From the NCBI RefSeq assembly GCF_003020115.1, contig NZ_PYFX01000026.1, positions 1 to 43,495 on the forward strand: a stretch of 43,495 bases of DNA, read 5' to 3'. Position 1 is the stretch's first letter. Each line of letters starts with the position of its first letter. Of the stretch, positions 25,272-33,148 are shown one piece after another. This stretch comes from Bradyrhizobium sp. MOS002. GTDB lineage: Bacteria > Pseudomonadota > Alphaproteobacteria > Rhizobiales > Xanthobacteraceae. The translations under genes and the position numbers were made by a program. The notes under the pieces are model-generated. The model did not search any database. It saw only the letters and a program-made list of their open reading frames with translations, and was not told where the DNA came from.

Positions 25272-25312
25272 GTGATTCAGATCACGCAGCCTACCATGGT
25301 GATTGGGATCAC
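25272..25312. promoter_or_regulatory. two CRP-like palindromes (GTGA-N6-TCAC) in tandem
   Basis: GTGATTCAGATCAC (25272-25285) and GTGATTGGGATCAC (25299-25312) both match the GTGA-N6-TCAC core of CRP-type sites exactly. Their centres are 27 bases apart. They lie between the divergent mutarotase gene (start 25223) and caspase-like gene (start 25388). Two perfect cores so close together are unlikely by chance. Confidence 0.55.
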
Positions 25313-25387
25313 GGACCTCAAACTCGAACGCGCCCAAGCTCCGCGGCAACCAATCTCGTATCGAGATCAGTGCCAAAGGAGCACGCC

Positions 25388-27193
25388 ATGTTCCGCCTAA
25401 AACCTTTCCTGATGACGGCCAGCCTGCTGGCAAGCCTGTTCGGCTTCGCCTGCGGCCCAGTTTCCGCGCAAGTCGCCCCGGTCGAGCCGGCTCCCACCGC
25501 GCTGCAAGGCCCGGAACAGCGCGTCGCGCTGGTAATCGGCAATTCGAACTACCAGAACGCGCCGCAGCTCGCCAACCCCGACAACGACGCGGAGTCCATG
25601 GCGAAGTTCCTGAACTCCGCCGGGTTCGAAGTGGTCGCCGCGACCGACCTGACTCAGAACGATATGCTCCGCGTGGTGCAGGACTTCTCCGCCAAAGTGT
25701 CGGCGCGCGGTCCGAATACGGTGGCGATGGTCTACTACGCCGGTCACGGCGTGCAGCTCGCCGGCGAGAACTACCTCGTTCCCGTCGACGCCAAGGTCTC
25801 GAGCCAGACCGAGCTCGTCAACAACTCCGTCCGCCTGGTCGACGTGATGTCGACGCTGGAGACGATCCCGAGCCGCATGCGCATCGTCATCCTCGATGCC
25901 TGCCGCAACAACCCGTTCCCGAACGTGAATGATGCCGGTCGCGGCTTGGCCATCGTCGATGCGCCGAACGGTTCGATCGTCGGTTACTCGACCGCACCGG
26001 GCGCGGAAGCGCTGGACGGCACCGGCGGCCACAGCCCCTACACGCAGGCTTTCCTGAACGTCGCGCGCGAGCCCAATGTGCCGATCGAGCAGCTGTTCAA
26101 GCGCGTTCGCCTCGAAGTGAACCAGACCACCAGCGGCGCGCAGATCCCGTGGGAGAGTTCGTCGCTGACGTCCGACTTCACCTTCTTCGGCGACACCGCC
26201 GTTGCCGCCAACCGCGCGCCGGTGAATGCGCCTGTCGTGCAGATGGCCTCCAACCTGCCGAGCCGCTCGACGCGCCAGGCCTATGACTACGTCGTGTCGG
26301 AAGCTCGGCCCGAGTACTATCAGGAATTCATCACGATGTATCCGCACGACCCGCTGTGCGATCACGTCCGCTGGCTGCTCAACAACCTGCTGCTTACGCA
26401 GGCCTGGCACAAGGCGGTGCTCGCGAACTCGCCGCTCGGCTACAAGAACTTCTACGACAGCTACGGCAACACGCCCTATGCGCAGGTCGCGCTGAAGCTC
26501 CAGATGCAGCCGAAGCAGATCCCCTTGATGCAGGCGACCAAGTTCCTGGCGCCGCAGAATATCGCCCCGACCTTCAAGATCGGCAATCTCGGCCAGCCCA
26601 AATACATGCCGCTGCAGCAGGGCAATGGCGGTGCGCAAGTGAACGGCAATTTCCCGATCGTGCAGAAGTCGGGCGACAACAACGGCATCGGCAAGCTCGG
26701 CAATGGCGGCCAGATCATCAACCTGCCGGCGGGCAATAACCAGCCCAACCCGCAGAACGGCACGCCGTCGCAGACCCCGGGCAAGATCGTCACCCTGCCT
26801 GCGCCGACCAAGACCACCAACAACAATGGCGGCATCGGCAAGATCGTGACGCTGCCTGCGACTAACAAGACGCAGAACGGCGGCAACAATGCCGGCACTG
26901 TCAACGGCAACCCCGGCAAGATCGTGAGCATGCCGGTGAATGTCGGCAAGGGCGGCACGACCGTCGATGCGAAGCCCGTCAACGTTCAGACCCAGAACAA
27001 CCCGATCCGCATCAACAACGGCGCGAAGATCAACAACAACCCGGTGAACAAGGTGCAGGTGCAGAACAACAACCGCCCGCAGTTCAATGAGACCAATCGC
27101 ATGGTCAACAATGGCGGCAACAACTTCCGGCAGTCGATGAACCAGAGCCAGGGTGGTAACGGCGGCAACAACCACCACGGCTTCATGCACTGA
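25388..27193 (+). CDS. exported caspase-fold (peptidase C14-like) protein with Asn/Gly-rich repeat tail
   Basis: The 601-residue protein has a signal peptide (about 1-28), then a caspase-like domain (about 44-270) with the catalytic pair H120 (YYAGHGVQ) and C172 (ILDACRNNPF). A middle domain (about 290-400) contains EYYQEFITMYPHDPLCDHVRWLL. The tail from about residue 415 is very rich in Asn, Gly, Gln and Lys and repeats (G)K/QI(V/I)xLPA around residues 440, 465, 484 and 510. Both catalytic residues are present, so protease activity is plausible, though most bacterial members are untested. The start at 25388 follows AAAGGAG. It is preceded by two CRP-like sites. Confidence 0.9.
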   Translation: MFRLKPFLMTASLLASLFGFACGPVSAQVAPVEPAPTALQGPEQRVALVIGNSNYQNAPQLANPDNDAESMAKFLNSAGFEVVAATDLTQNDMLRVVQDFSAKVSARGPNTVAMVYYAGHGVQLAGENYLVPVDAKVSSQTELVNNSVRLVDVMSTLETIPSRMRIVILDACRNNPFPNVNDAGRGLAIVDAPNGSIVGYSTAPGAEALDGTGGHSPYTQAFLNVAREPNVPIEQLFKRVRLEVNQTTSGAQIPWESSSLTSDFTFFGDTAVAANRAPVNAPVVQMASNLPSRSTRQAYDYVVSEARPEYYQEFITMYPHDPLCDHVRWLLNNLLLTQAWHKAVLANSPLGYKNFYDSYGNTPYAQVALKLQMQPKQIPLMQATKFLAPQNIAPTFKIGNLGQPKYMPLQQGNGGAQVNGNFPIVQKSGDNNGIGKLGNGGQIINLPAGNNQPNPQNGTPSQTPGKIVTLPAPTKTTNNNGGIGKIVTLPATNKTQNGGNNAGTVNGNPGKIVSMPVNVGKGGTTVDAKPVNVQTQNNPIRINNGAKINNNPVNKVQVQNNNRPQFNETNRMVNNGGNNFRQSMNQSQGGNGGNNHHGFMH

Positions 27194-27215
27194 TCGCGGT
27201 CGGCCACACACGATA

Positions 27216-27246
27216 AAGGGCAGAGCGGTGACGCTCTGCCCTTCTT
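27216..27246. terminator. bidirectional terminator hairpin
   Basis: AAGGGCAGAGCG-GTGA-CGCTCTGCCCTT is a perfect 12-bp stem, located between the convergent caspase-like and dehydratase genes. T-runs are modest on both sides (CTTC on plus, TTTATCG on minus). Confidence 0.7.
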
Positions 27247-27266
27247 CATGTCAGAAGATTAGATTA

Positions 27267-28250
27267 TCAGGCCACCAGCTCCGCAAACAAATCGGCGTCG
27301 ACGTTGCCGCCGGAGAGCACGATGACGACGTTCTTGCCGGCAACATCAAGTCGTCCCGCAAGCAGCGCGGCGAGGCCCACCGCTCCGCCCGGCTCCACCA
27401 CGAGCTTCAGCTCGCGATAGGCAAACGCGACGGCCGCGCCGACTTCCTTGTCCGAGGCGGTGACGCCGCGCGCGAGCAGCTTGCTGTTGATCGCAAAGGT
27501 CATCTCGCCGGGGATCAGGGCCATCAGCGCATCGCAGATGGTGCGGCCGGCGGGTGCATGCGGCTCGCGATGCCCTGCTGTCAGCGACAGGCTATGATCG
27601 TCGAACGCCTCGGGTTCGGCGACGACGATTTGGGCCAGTGGAAAGCGGGCCTTCACGGCCGTCGCGACGCCCGCGATCAGGCCGCCGCCGGAGGCCGGCG
27701 CCACCACGATGTCAGGAGCGAGACCGAGTGCCGCCATGTCTTCCGCGATTTCGCGGCCGGCGGTGCCTTGGCCGGCGATCACGAAGGGATCGTCATAGGG
27801 CCTGACCAGTGTCGCGCCGCGCTTCTCGGCGATGCCGCGCGAGATCGCCTCGCGGTCGTCGCGGTCGCGGTCGTACAGCACGACCTCGGCACCGTAGGAT
27901 TTGGTGCGCTCGCGCTTGGACAACGGCGCATCGGCAGGCATCACGATGGTCGCCTGCATGTCGAGGATCTTGGCCGCCGCCGCCACGCCCTGGGCGTGGT
28001 TGCCGGAGGAGAACGCCACGACGCCACCGGCGCGCTTGTCCTGCGGGATCGAGGCGACCTTGTTGAAGGCACCGCGGAACTTGAACGAGCCGGTGCGCTG
28101 GAGCATCTCCGGCTTGAAATAGACCTTTGCGCCGACGCGTTCGTTGAGCACGGGAAAGGACAACAGCGGGGTGCGGACGGCGAAGGGCGCGATCACGCGG
28201 GCTGCGGCATCGATATCGGCAGGGCCGATCGGAAGGAGCTGTTCTGTCAT
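27267..28250 (-). CDS. threonine/serine dehydratase-like PLP enzyme
   Basis: The 327-residue fold-type II PLP enzyme carries the lysine K57 in GSFKFRGAFNK, the substrate loop SSGNHAQGVA, and the phosphate-binding glycine-rich loop ASGGGLIAG. It lacks the C-terminal ACT-like regulatory domain of biosynthetic IlvA, so a catabolic dehydratase or a serine racemase-type enzyme is likely. It would deaminate threonine or serine to the 2-oxo acid. The gene follows the glycosyltransferase gene on the same strand with a 63-base gap. Confidence 0.88.
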   Translation of the reverse strand: MTEQLLPIGPADIDAAARVIAPFAVRTPLLSFPVLNERVGAKVYFKPEMLQRTGSFKFRGAFNKVASIPQDKRAGGVVAFSSGNHAQGVAAAAKILDMQATIVMPADAPLSKRERTKSYGAEVVLYDRDRDDREAISRGIAEKRGATLVRPYDDPFVIAGQGTAGREIAEDMAALGLAPDIVVAPASGGGLIAGVATAVKARFPLAQIVVAEPEAFDDHSLSLTAGHREPHAPAGRTICDALMALIPGEMTFAINSKLLARGVTASDKEVGAAVAFAYRELKLVVEPGGAVGLAALLAGRLDVAGKNVVIVLSGGNVDADLFAELVA

Positions 28251-28313
28251 GCCTGATGTTATCGCGGCGGATGAGGCGCGAGCAAGACATCTCCGCGCGA
28301 GGGCTTTGGGTTC

Positions 28314-29357
28314 TCAGGCGACGAATCGCGCTGGCGCCGCCCCGTTTCGGCCGGGCAGCACCGCGCCGACCGCCAAAATGCTGTCGATAAAAGCCCGGGC
28401 CGAGGCCTCCCAGGTGTAGTTGGCGGCGAAGTCCACGCAGTCCTGCCGGGAGATGTCGAGCGCGGCGAAGCAGGCGCTGCGCAGATCGTGATCGAGCGCG
28501 CCGACCGGCGCATCGCCGATCACGTCGCGGGGCCCCTTCACCGGAAACGCCGCAACCGGCAGGCCGCTCGCCAGCGCTTCGAGCAGCACGAGGCCGAACG
28601 TGTCGGTCTTGCTCGGAAACACGAAGACATCGGCCGCAGCATAGATGTCCGCCAGCTCCTCGCCGTGCTTTTCGCCGAGGAAGATCGCGTCCGGATAGGC
28701 CTCCTCCAGCGCGGCACGTGCCGGACCGTCACCGACGATCACCTTGGTGCCGGGCAACTCGAGGTCGAGGAACGCCTCGAGATTCTTCTCCACTGCGACC
28801 CGGCCGACCGAGAGGAACACCGGTGCCGGCAGGCAGAGATCGATCGCGCGGGGATGGAACAGATGGGTGTCGACGCCGCGCGGCCACAGCACGACATTGT
28901 CGAAGCCGCGCTCGGTCAGCTCGCTGGCGAGCGCCGGCGTCGCCGCCATCACGGCGCGGCTGGGGCTATGGAATCGGCGCACCGCCCGCCAGATCAAGGA
29001 TTCCGGAACCGGCATGCGGGCGCGGACATATTCGGGAAAGCGGGTGTGGAAGCTGGTCGTGAACGGCAGCTTGCGCTGGCGGCAATAGCGGCGGACCATC
29101 AGGCCGATCGGCCCCTCCGTCGCGATGTGGATGCTGTCCGGGCGCGCCTCTTCGATCAGCTTCGCGATTCTGCCCGGCCGCGGCATGGCCAGCCGCACGT
29201 CGCGATAGCTCGGCATCGCAAAGGTGCGGAACGATTGCGGCGTCAGGAACGAGAATTCGACGTCGAGACCTTTGGCGGCGTCGGCAAGCTTGGTCAGCGT
29301 CCGGACCACACCGTTGACTTGCGGGTGCCACGCGTCGGTCGCGACCAGGATGCGCAT
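28314..29357 (-). CDS. glycosyltransferase family 4 protein
   Basis: The 347-residue GT-B fold enzyme has the N-terminal acceptor-side loop TDAWHPQVNGVVRTL and the C-terminal donor-binding EX7E-like stretch TDTFGLVLLEALASGLP. The arrangement resembles GT4 enzymes that glycosylate membrane lipids, such as PimB, MgtA or Agrobacterium glucuronosyl-diacylglycerol synthase. The donor sugar cannot be read from sequence. The metallophosphatase gene upstream ends 13 bases before this start, so the two are one operon and probably act on a shared lipid pathway (inference). Confidence 0.87.
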   Translation of the reverse strand: MRILVATDAWHPQVNGVVRTLTKLADAAKGLDVEFSFLTPQSFRTFAMPSYRDVRLAMPRPGRIAKLIEEARPDSIHIATEGPIGLMVRRYCRQRKLPFTTSFHTRFPEYVRARMPVPESLIWRAVRRFHSPSRAVMAATPALASELTERGFDNVVLWPRGVDTHLFHPRAIDLCLPAPVFLSVGRVAVEKNLEAFLDLELPGTKVIVGDGPARAALEEAYPDAIFLGEKHGEELADIYAAADVFVFPSKTDTFGLVLLEALASGLPVAAFPVKGPRDVIGDAPVGALDHDLRSACFAALDISRQDCVDFAANYTWEASARAFIDSILAVGAVLPGRNGAAPARFVA

Positions 29358-29370
29358 CAGGCTGCCTTTG

Positions 29371-30183
29371 TCATGCGGCTCTGGCTGCGACCTGCGGGAC
29401 CTGTGCCGGCTTCTCGGCCTGGTCCGCCCAGGTGATGATCTCGAAATGGCCGTCGTCGTGCTCGACCAGCGCCGTGCAGCTCTCGACCCAGTCGCCGCAA
29501 TTCATGTAGCGGATGCCGCCCTCATCGCGAATCACCGCGTAATGGATGTGGCCGCAGATCACCCCGTCGGCATCGTGGCGCCGCGCTTCGGCGGCGAGCG
29601 CCTGCTCGAATGCGCCGATATAGTTGACCGCGTTCTTGACCTTCTGCTTGGCCCATTGCGACAGCGACCAATAGGGCACCTTGAACATGCGCCGGAAGAA
29701 GTTGACGAAGCGATTGAGCTGGATCGCGAAGTCGTAGGCCTTGTCGCCGAGATGGGCGAGCCAGCGTGCGTTCTGCACCACGAGGTCGAAGATGTCGCCG
29801 TGGATGACGAGATAGCGCTTGCCGTCCGCGCCGGTGTGGACGGTGTTCTCGACCACGTCGATGCCGCCGAAATGCGTGCCGTAATAGTTACGCAGGAACT
29901 CGTCGTGATTGCCGGGGATGTAGATGACCTTGGCGCCCTTGCGCGCCTTGCGCAAAAGCTTCTGGACCAGGTCGTTATGCGATTGCGGCCAATGCCAGCT
30001 CGATTTCAGCGCCCAGCCGTCGACGATGTCGCCGACGAGATAGATGGTGTCGGCATCATGGAAACGCAGGAAATCGAGCAAAAGGTCGGCTTGAGAACCG
30101 CGGGCTCCGAGATGAACGTCGGAGATGAACAACGTGCGAAAGCGCCGCTCCGGGCTCTCGTCACTCACATCGTAACTTCCCAT
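29371..30183 (-). CDS. UDP-2,3-diacylglucosamine-diphosphatase-like metallophosphoesterase
   Basis: The 270-residue calcineurin-type phosphoesterase shows the metal motifs SDVHLG (D1), GDIVDGW (D2), GNHDEF (D3), and the histidines of IHGDIFD and GHIHYAV. This is the COG2908 group containing LpxH. Many alphaproteobacteria use LpxI for that lipid A step, so this member may act on another lipid nucleotide; the adjacent glycosyltransferase hints at glycolipid metabolism. The start at 30183 (MGSYDVSDES) gives the usual N-terminus; a frame open to 30312 adds 43 unlikely residues. Confidence 0.85.
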   Translation of the reverse strand: MGSYDVSDESPERRFRTLFISDVHLGARGSQADLLLDFLRFHDADTIYLVGDIVDGWALKSSWHWPQSHNDLVQKLLRKARKGAKVIYIPGNHDEFLRNYYGTHFGGIDVVENTVHTGADGKRYLVIHGDIFDLVVQNARWLAHLGDKAYDFAIQLNRFVNFFRRMFKVPYWSLSQWAKQKVKNAVNYIGAFEQALAAEARRHDADGVICGHIHYAVIRDEGGIRYMNCGDWVESCTALVEHDDGHFEIITWADQAEKPAQVPQVAARAA

Positions 30184-30368
30184 GCGCCAGCCTGTAACAA
30201 TGTCCCGTGACAGGGGGATGACCAATTGAACCTTTGAGGCACCTTCGGATACGAATCGCGCTTGCCTCGCCCACCCCGCGAATATCAGTCGCATGCGACA
30301 ATCAGGCGACATGGGCCTCGCGGCGGTTCCGCAAGAACCCGGAACCGCGGCGCGCGCGCGACCGGCGT

Positions 30369-31169
30369 TCAGTAAAATTTATGGAAATGATGGATCGGGC
30401 CGTGGCCGTGGCCGACGCTGAAGCGATCGGCGGCCGCGATCGCCGCGCTGATCCAGGCCTTGGCGTTGCGCACGGCGCGCTCGAGATCCTCGCCTCTGGC
30501 GAGCCCCGCGGCGACCGCCGAGGACAGCGAGCAGCCGGTGCCATGGGTGTTGCTTGTGGCGATGCGCGGTGCGGCGAGCGCGATCGTGGTGCTGGCATCG
30601 ACGAGATAGTCGATGCTCTCGGCGCCCTCGCCGTGTCCGCCCTTGATCAGGACCGCCCGGCAGCCGAGCGCCAGCAGCCGGCGCCCCTGGCTCTCGATTT
30701 CGGCCTCGCTGGCCGCGACCGGTTCGTCGAGCAGAGCCGCGGCCTCGGGCAGATTGGGTGTGATCACCGAGGCCAGCGGCATCAGTTTGATGCGCAGCGC
30801 GTCGACCGCTTCGGAGGCGAGCAGGCGATCACCCGATGTCGCCACCATCACGGGATCGAGCACGATATGCCGGGGCGCCCAGCGCGACAGCGCGGCAGCG
30901 ATCGCATCGATGCTGGCCGCTTGCGCCACCATGCCGATCTTGACCGCGCCGACCTCGAGGTCGGAAAACACCGCGTCGATCTGCGCGGTGACGAATTCGG
31001 CGGGCACCGTGTGAATGCCGGTGACGCCGCGGGTGTTCTGCGCCGTCAGCGCCGTGATGGCGGAAGCGCCAAAAACGCCGAGCGCGGCGAAGGTCTTCAG
31101 GTCGGCCTGGATGCCGGCGCCGCCGCTCGAATCGGAGCCGGCAATGGTCAGCGCGACAGGCGTCGTCAT
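30369..31169 (-). CDS. thiD: hydroxymethylpyrimidine/phosphomethylpyrimidine kinase
   Basis: The 266-residue ribokinase-fold enzyme has LTIAGSDSSGGAGIQADLK at the N-terminus, the ATP/anion-hole NTHGTGCSLSSAVAA motif with the catalytic Cys/Asp region near the C-terminal third, and the typical ThiD ending HGPIHHFHKFY. It phosphorylates HMP and HMP-P for thiamine synthesis. No thiE, thiM or TPP riboswitch was seen nearby, so it appears separate from other thiamine genes. It is divergent from the stand-alone AsnC domain gene. Confidence 0.95.
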   Translation of the reverse strand: MTTPVALTIAGSDSSGGAGIQADLKTFAALGVFGASAITALTAQNTRGVTGIHTVPAEFVTAQIDAVFSDLEVGAVKIGMVAQAASIDAIAAALSRWAPRHIVLDPVMVATSGDRLLASEAVDALRIKLMPLASVITPNLPEAAALLDEPVAASEAEIESQGRRLLALGCRAVLIKGGHGEGAESIDYLVDASTTIALAAPRIATSNTHGTGCSLSSAVAAGLARGEDLERAVRNAKAWISAAIAAADRFSVGHGHGPIHHFHKFY

Positions 31170-31297
31170 GGGCGATTTTCCGCGTTTTCGAAGCCATGGC
31201 CCGTCCTAGCGCGCCTGCCCCAACCCAGCAAGTTCGCTTGCTAAATCCGGCCGGGTTTGGCCTATTAGCCGCCAGATATGCTCTCGGAGTGACCGCG

Positions 31298-31543
31298 ATG
31301 GTTCCCTTTTTCGTCCAGATCAAATGCAAGCTCGGCCAATCCTATGTGGTCGCCAATGCGCTTGCCGAAGCCGAGATCGCCTCCGAGATCTATTCCACGG
31401 CCGGTCAATACGACCTGCTGGTGAAGTTCTACGTCGACAACGACACCGATATCGGCCACTTCGTCAACGAGAAGGTGCAGGTGTTACCCGGCATCCAGGA
31501 CACCCTCACCATCATCACCTTCAAGGCGTTTGGCGCGAGTTGA
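31298..31543 (+). CDS. stand-alone Lrp/AsnC ligand-binding (RAM) domain protein
   Basis: The 81-residue protein is only the effector-binding, ferredoxin-like domain of Lrp/AsnC regulators (VPFFVQIKCKLGQSYVV... YSTAGQYDLLVKFYV... GIQDTLTIITFKAF). It has no DNA-binding helix-turn-helix. Such proteins bind small molecules, often amino acids, and may form mixed oligomers with full-length regulators; targets are unknown. GGAG lies eight bases before the chosen ATG at 31298. An in-frame ATG at 31196 would add 34 residues without family likeness. Confidence 0.88.
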   Translation: MVPFFVQIKCKLGQSYVVANALAEAEIASEIYSTAGQYDLLVKFYVDNDTDIGHFVNEKVQVLPGIQDTLTIITFKAFGAS

Positions 31544-31568
31544 CCGTCCGGAAAAGGGCGGGCCCCGA

Positions 31569-32498
31569 TCAGGCGCCGCCCTCCTTGCGCTTGGGGCGCG
31601 GCGGACCGTCCACCGCCGGCAGCGATTTGAGATAGTCCGCCATCGCCGCGAGATCGTCGTCCGGCAATTGCGAGGTGTTCTTGATCACCCGCGTCATCGC
31701 GCCGCCGACGCTGTCGCCGTCGGGCAATTCGCCGGTCTTCAGGAAATAGGCAATATCCTTCGCGCTCCACTCGCCGAGGCCCTTCTGGGTGATGTTGGGG
31801 ACCCATCCCTCGCCTTCCGGATTGGGACCGCCGGCGAAGCGTTGTCCGGCGATGATGCCGCCAAGCGGGTTGCGCGGGCTGTGGCATTCCGCGCAATGGC
31901 CAAAACTGTTGACGAGATAGGCGCCACGATTCCACTGCGGCGACTTCGCGCTGTCGGCGACAAAGGGCTTGCCGTCCAGAAATAAGAATTTCCAGATGCC
32001 GACATTGCGCCGGATGTTGAACGGAAAGCCCACGTCGTGGTCGCGCACCTTGCCGGCAACGGGCGGCAGCGTTTTCAGATACGCAAAGAGATCGAGCACG
32101 TCTTCGCGCCTGGCATGCTGATAGGACGTGTAGGGAAAGGCCGGAAAATAATGCTGTCCGTCGGGCGAGACCCCGTGCATCACCGCGTTGACGAATTCGG
32201 CCTCGCTCCATTTGCCGATGCCGTCGGTCGGATCGGAGGAGATGTTCGGCGCATAGAACGTTCCGAACGGGGACTTGATCGCAACGCCGCCGCCGAGCCT
32301 GAGACGATCAGGCTGGTCAGGGACGGCATGGCATGAGGCGCAGCCGCCGGCGTTGAATATCACCTGGCCATCGGCAAGATCAGGGACGCGGGCGGGCGCG
32401 GTACCGGCGGCCGCCCCCACCGGCGCACTGAGCCACCAATAGACGCCGGCTGTGGCGAGTGCGGCGAGCAGCGCCACGGAGATTGTTCGTCGCAACAT
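31569..32498 (-). CDS. diheme c-type cytochrome
   Basis: The 309-residue exported protein has an uncleaved or signal-type N-terminal helix (about residues 5-25) and two haem c sites, C53-A-S-C56-H57 and C202-A-E-C205-H206, in two cytochrome c domains. The spacing and the motif GGCASCHAVPDQ resemble the cytochrome subunits of alcohol and other dehydrogenases. No dehydrogenase gene is adjacent. It is convergent with the AsnC-domain gene (26-base gap). Confidence 0.9.
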   Translation of the reverse strand: MLRRTISVALLAALATAGVYWWLSAPVGAAAGTAPARVPDLADGQVIFNAGGCASCHAVPDQPDRLRLGGGVAIKSPFGTFYAPNISSDPTDGIGKWSEAEFVNAVMHGVSPDGQHYFPAFPYTSYQHARREDVLDLFAYLKTLPPVAGKVRDHDVGFPFNIRRNVGIWKFLFLDGKPFVADSAKSPQWNRGAYLVNSFGHCAECHSPRNPLGGIIAGQRFAGGPNPEGEGWVPNITQKGLGEWSAKDIAYFLKTGELPDGDSVGGAMTRVIKNTSQLPDDDLAAMADYLKSLPAVDGPPRPKRKEGGA

Positions 32499-32653
32499 GC
32501 GGTCCTTTCGTCGTCGCGGCGAAGCTTATGACCGATGTCCTCGCGGCTCCAGCCACGAAGAATTTAGCCCACCGCGGCCTGAAACGGGAATAAACTGCAA
32601 TGCCGGCTGTTGGAAGTTTGGCAGCCCAAACGGGTTCAGCAGGGAGAAAAATC

Positions 32654-33070
32654 ATGAACAAGATCGTCATCGCCATGTCAGTGCTTGGCGCCGTTGCTTT
32701 TGCGGGTTCGGCCAGCGCGGAAAAGCTGAAAGCAACGCTCGACGCCAAGTCCGAGGTCCCCGCAACGACCAGCAGCGGCACCGGAACGGCTGATCTGGAC
32801 TACGACGCCGCCAGCAAGAAGCTGTCCTGGAAGGTCACCTATTCCGGCCTGTCCGGGCCCGCCACCGCCGCGCATTTCCACGGACCTGCCGAGCCCGGCA
32901 AGAACGCCGGCGTTGCGATCCCGATCCCAAGCGCTGCCACCAGCCCGGCCGAGGGCTCGGCGACGCTGACCGACGCGCAGGCCGCCGATCTGCTCGGCGG
33001 CAAACTCTACGTCAACATCCACACCGCGGCCAATCCGGGCGGCGAGATCCGCGGTCAGGTGACGAAGTAA
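32654..33070 (+). CDS. exported CHRD domain protein
   Basis: The 138-residue protein has a clear signal peptide (MNKIVIAMSVLGAVAFAGSASA) and a single CHRD domain with AHFHGPAEPGKNAGVAIP and the terminal YVNIHTAANPGGEIRGQV. CHRD domains are beta-rich, occur in secreted bacterial proteins and eukaryotic chordin, and have no proven bacterial function. GGGAG lies nine bases upstream of the ATG. A good terminator follows. Confidence 0.92.
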   Translation: MNKIVIAMSVLGAVAFAGSASAEKLKATLDAKSEVPATTSSGTGTADLDYDAASKKLSWKVTYSGLSGPATAAHFHGPAEPGKNAGVAIPIPSAATSPAEGSATLTDAQAADLLGGKLYVNIHTAANPGGEIRGQVTK

Positions 33071-33088
33071 GCTTTCGAACGACCCAAC

Positions 33089-33123
33089 AAAAGGGGCGGC
33101 TGCTTGCGCAACCGCCCTTTTCG
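33089..33123. terminator. terminator between CHRD and Cys/Met enzyme genes
   Basis: AAAGGGGCGGCTGC-TTGC-GCAACCGCCCTTTTC forms a strong stem with one mismatch. It has A-rich and T-rich sides, so it works for the plus-strand CHRD gene and could also serve the convergent gene. A near-copy is found at 34636-34673. Confidence 0.8.
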
Positions 33124-33148
33124 ATTCCGCGTAGCGCTGGCGCAGGCG

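Noticed and set aside
31170..31297. TPP riboswitch upstream of thiD
   Set aside because: No thi-box-like sequence (CTGAGA region) is present between thiD and the divergent gene.
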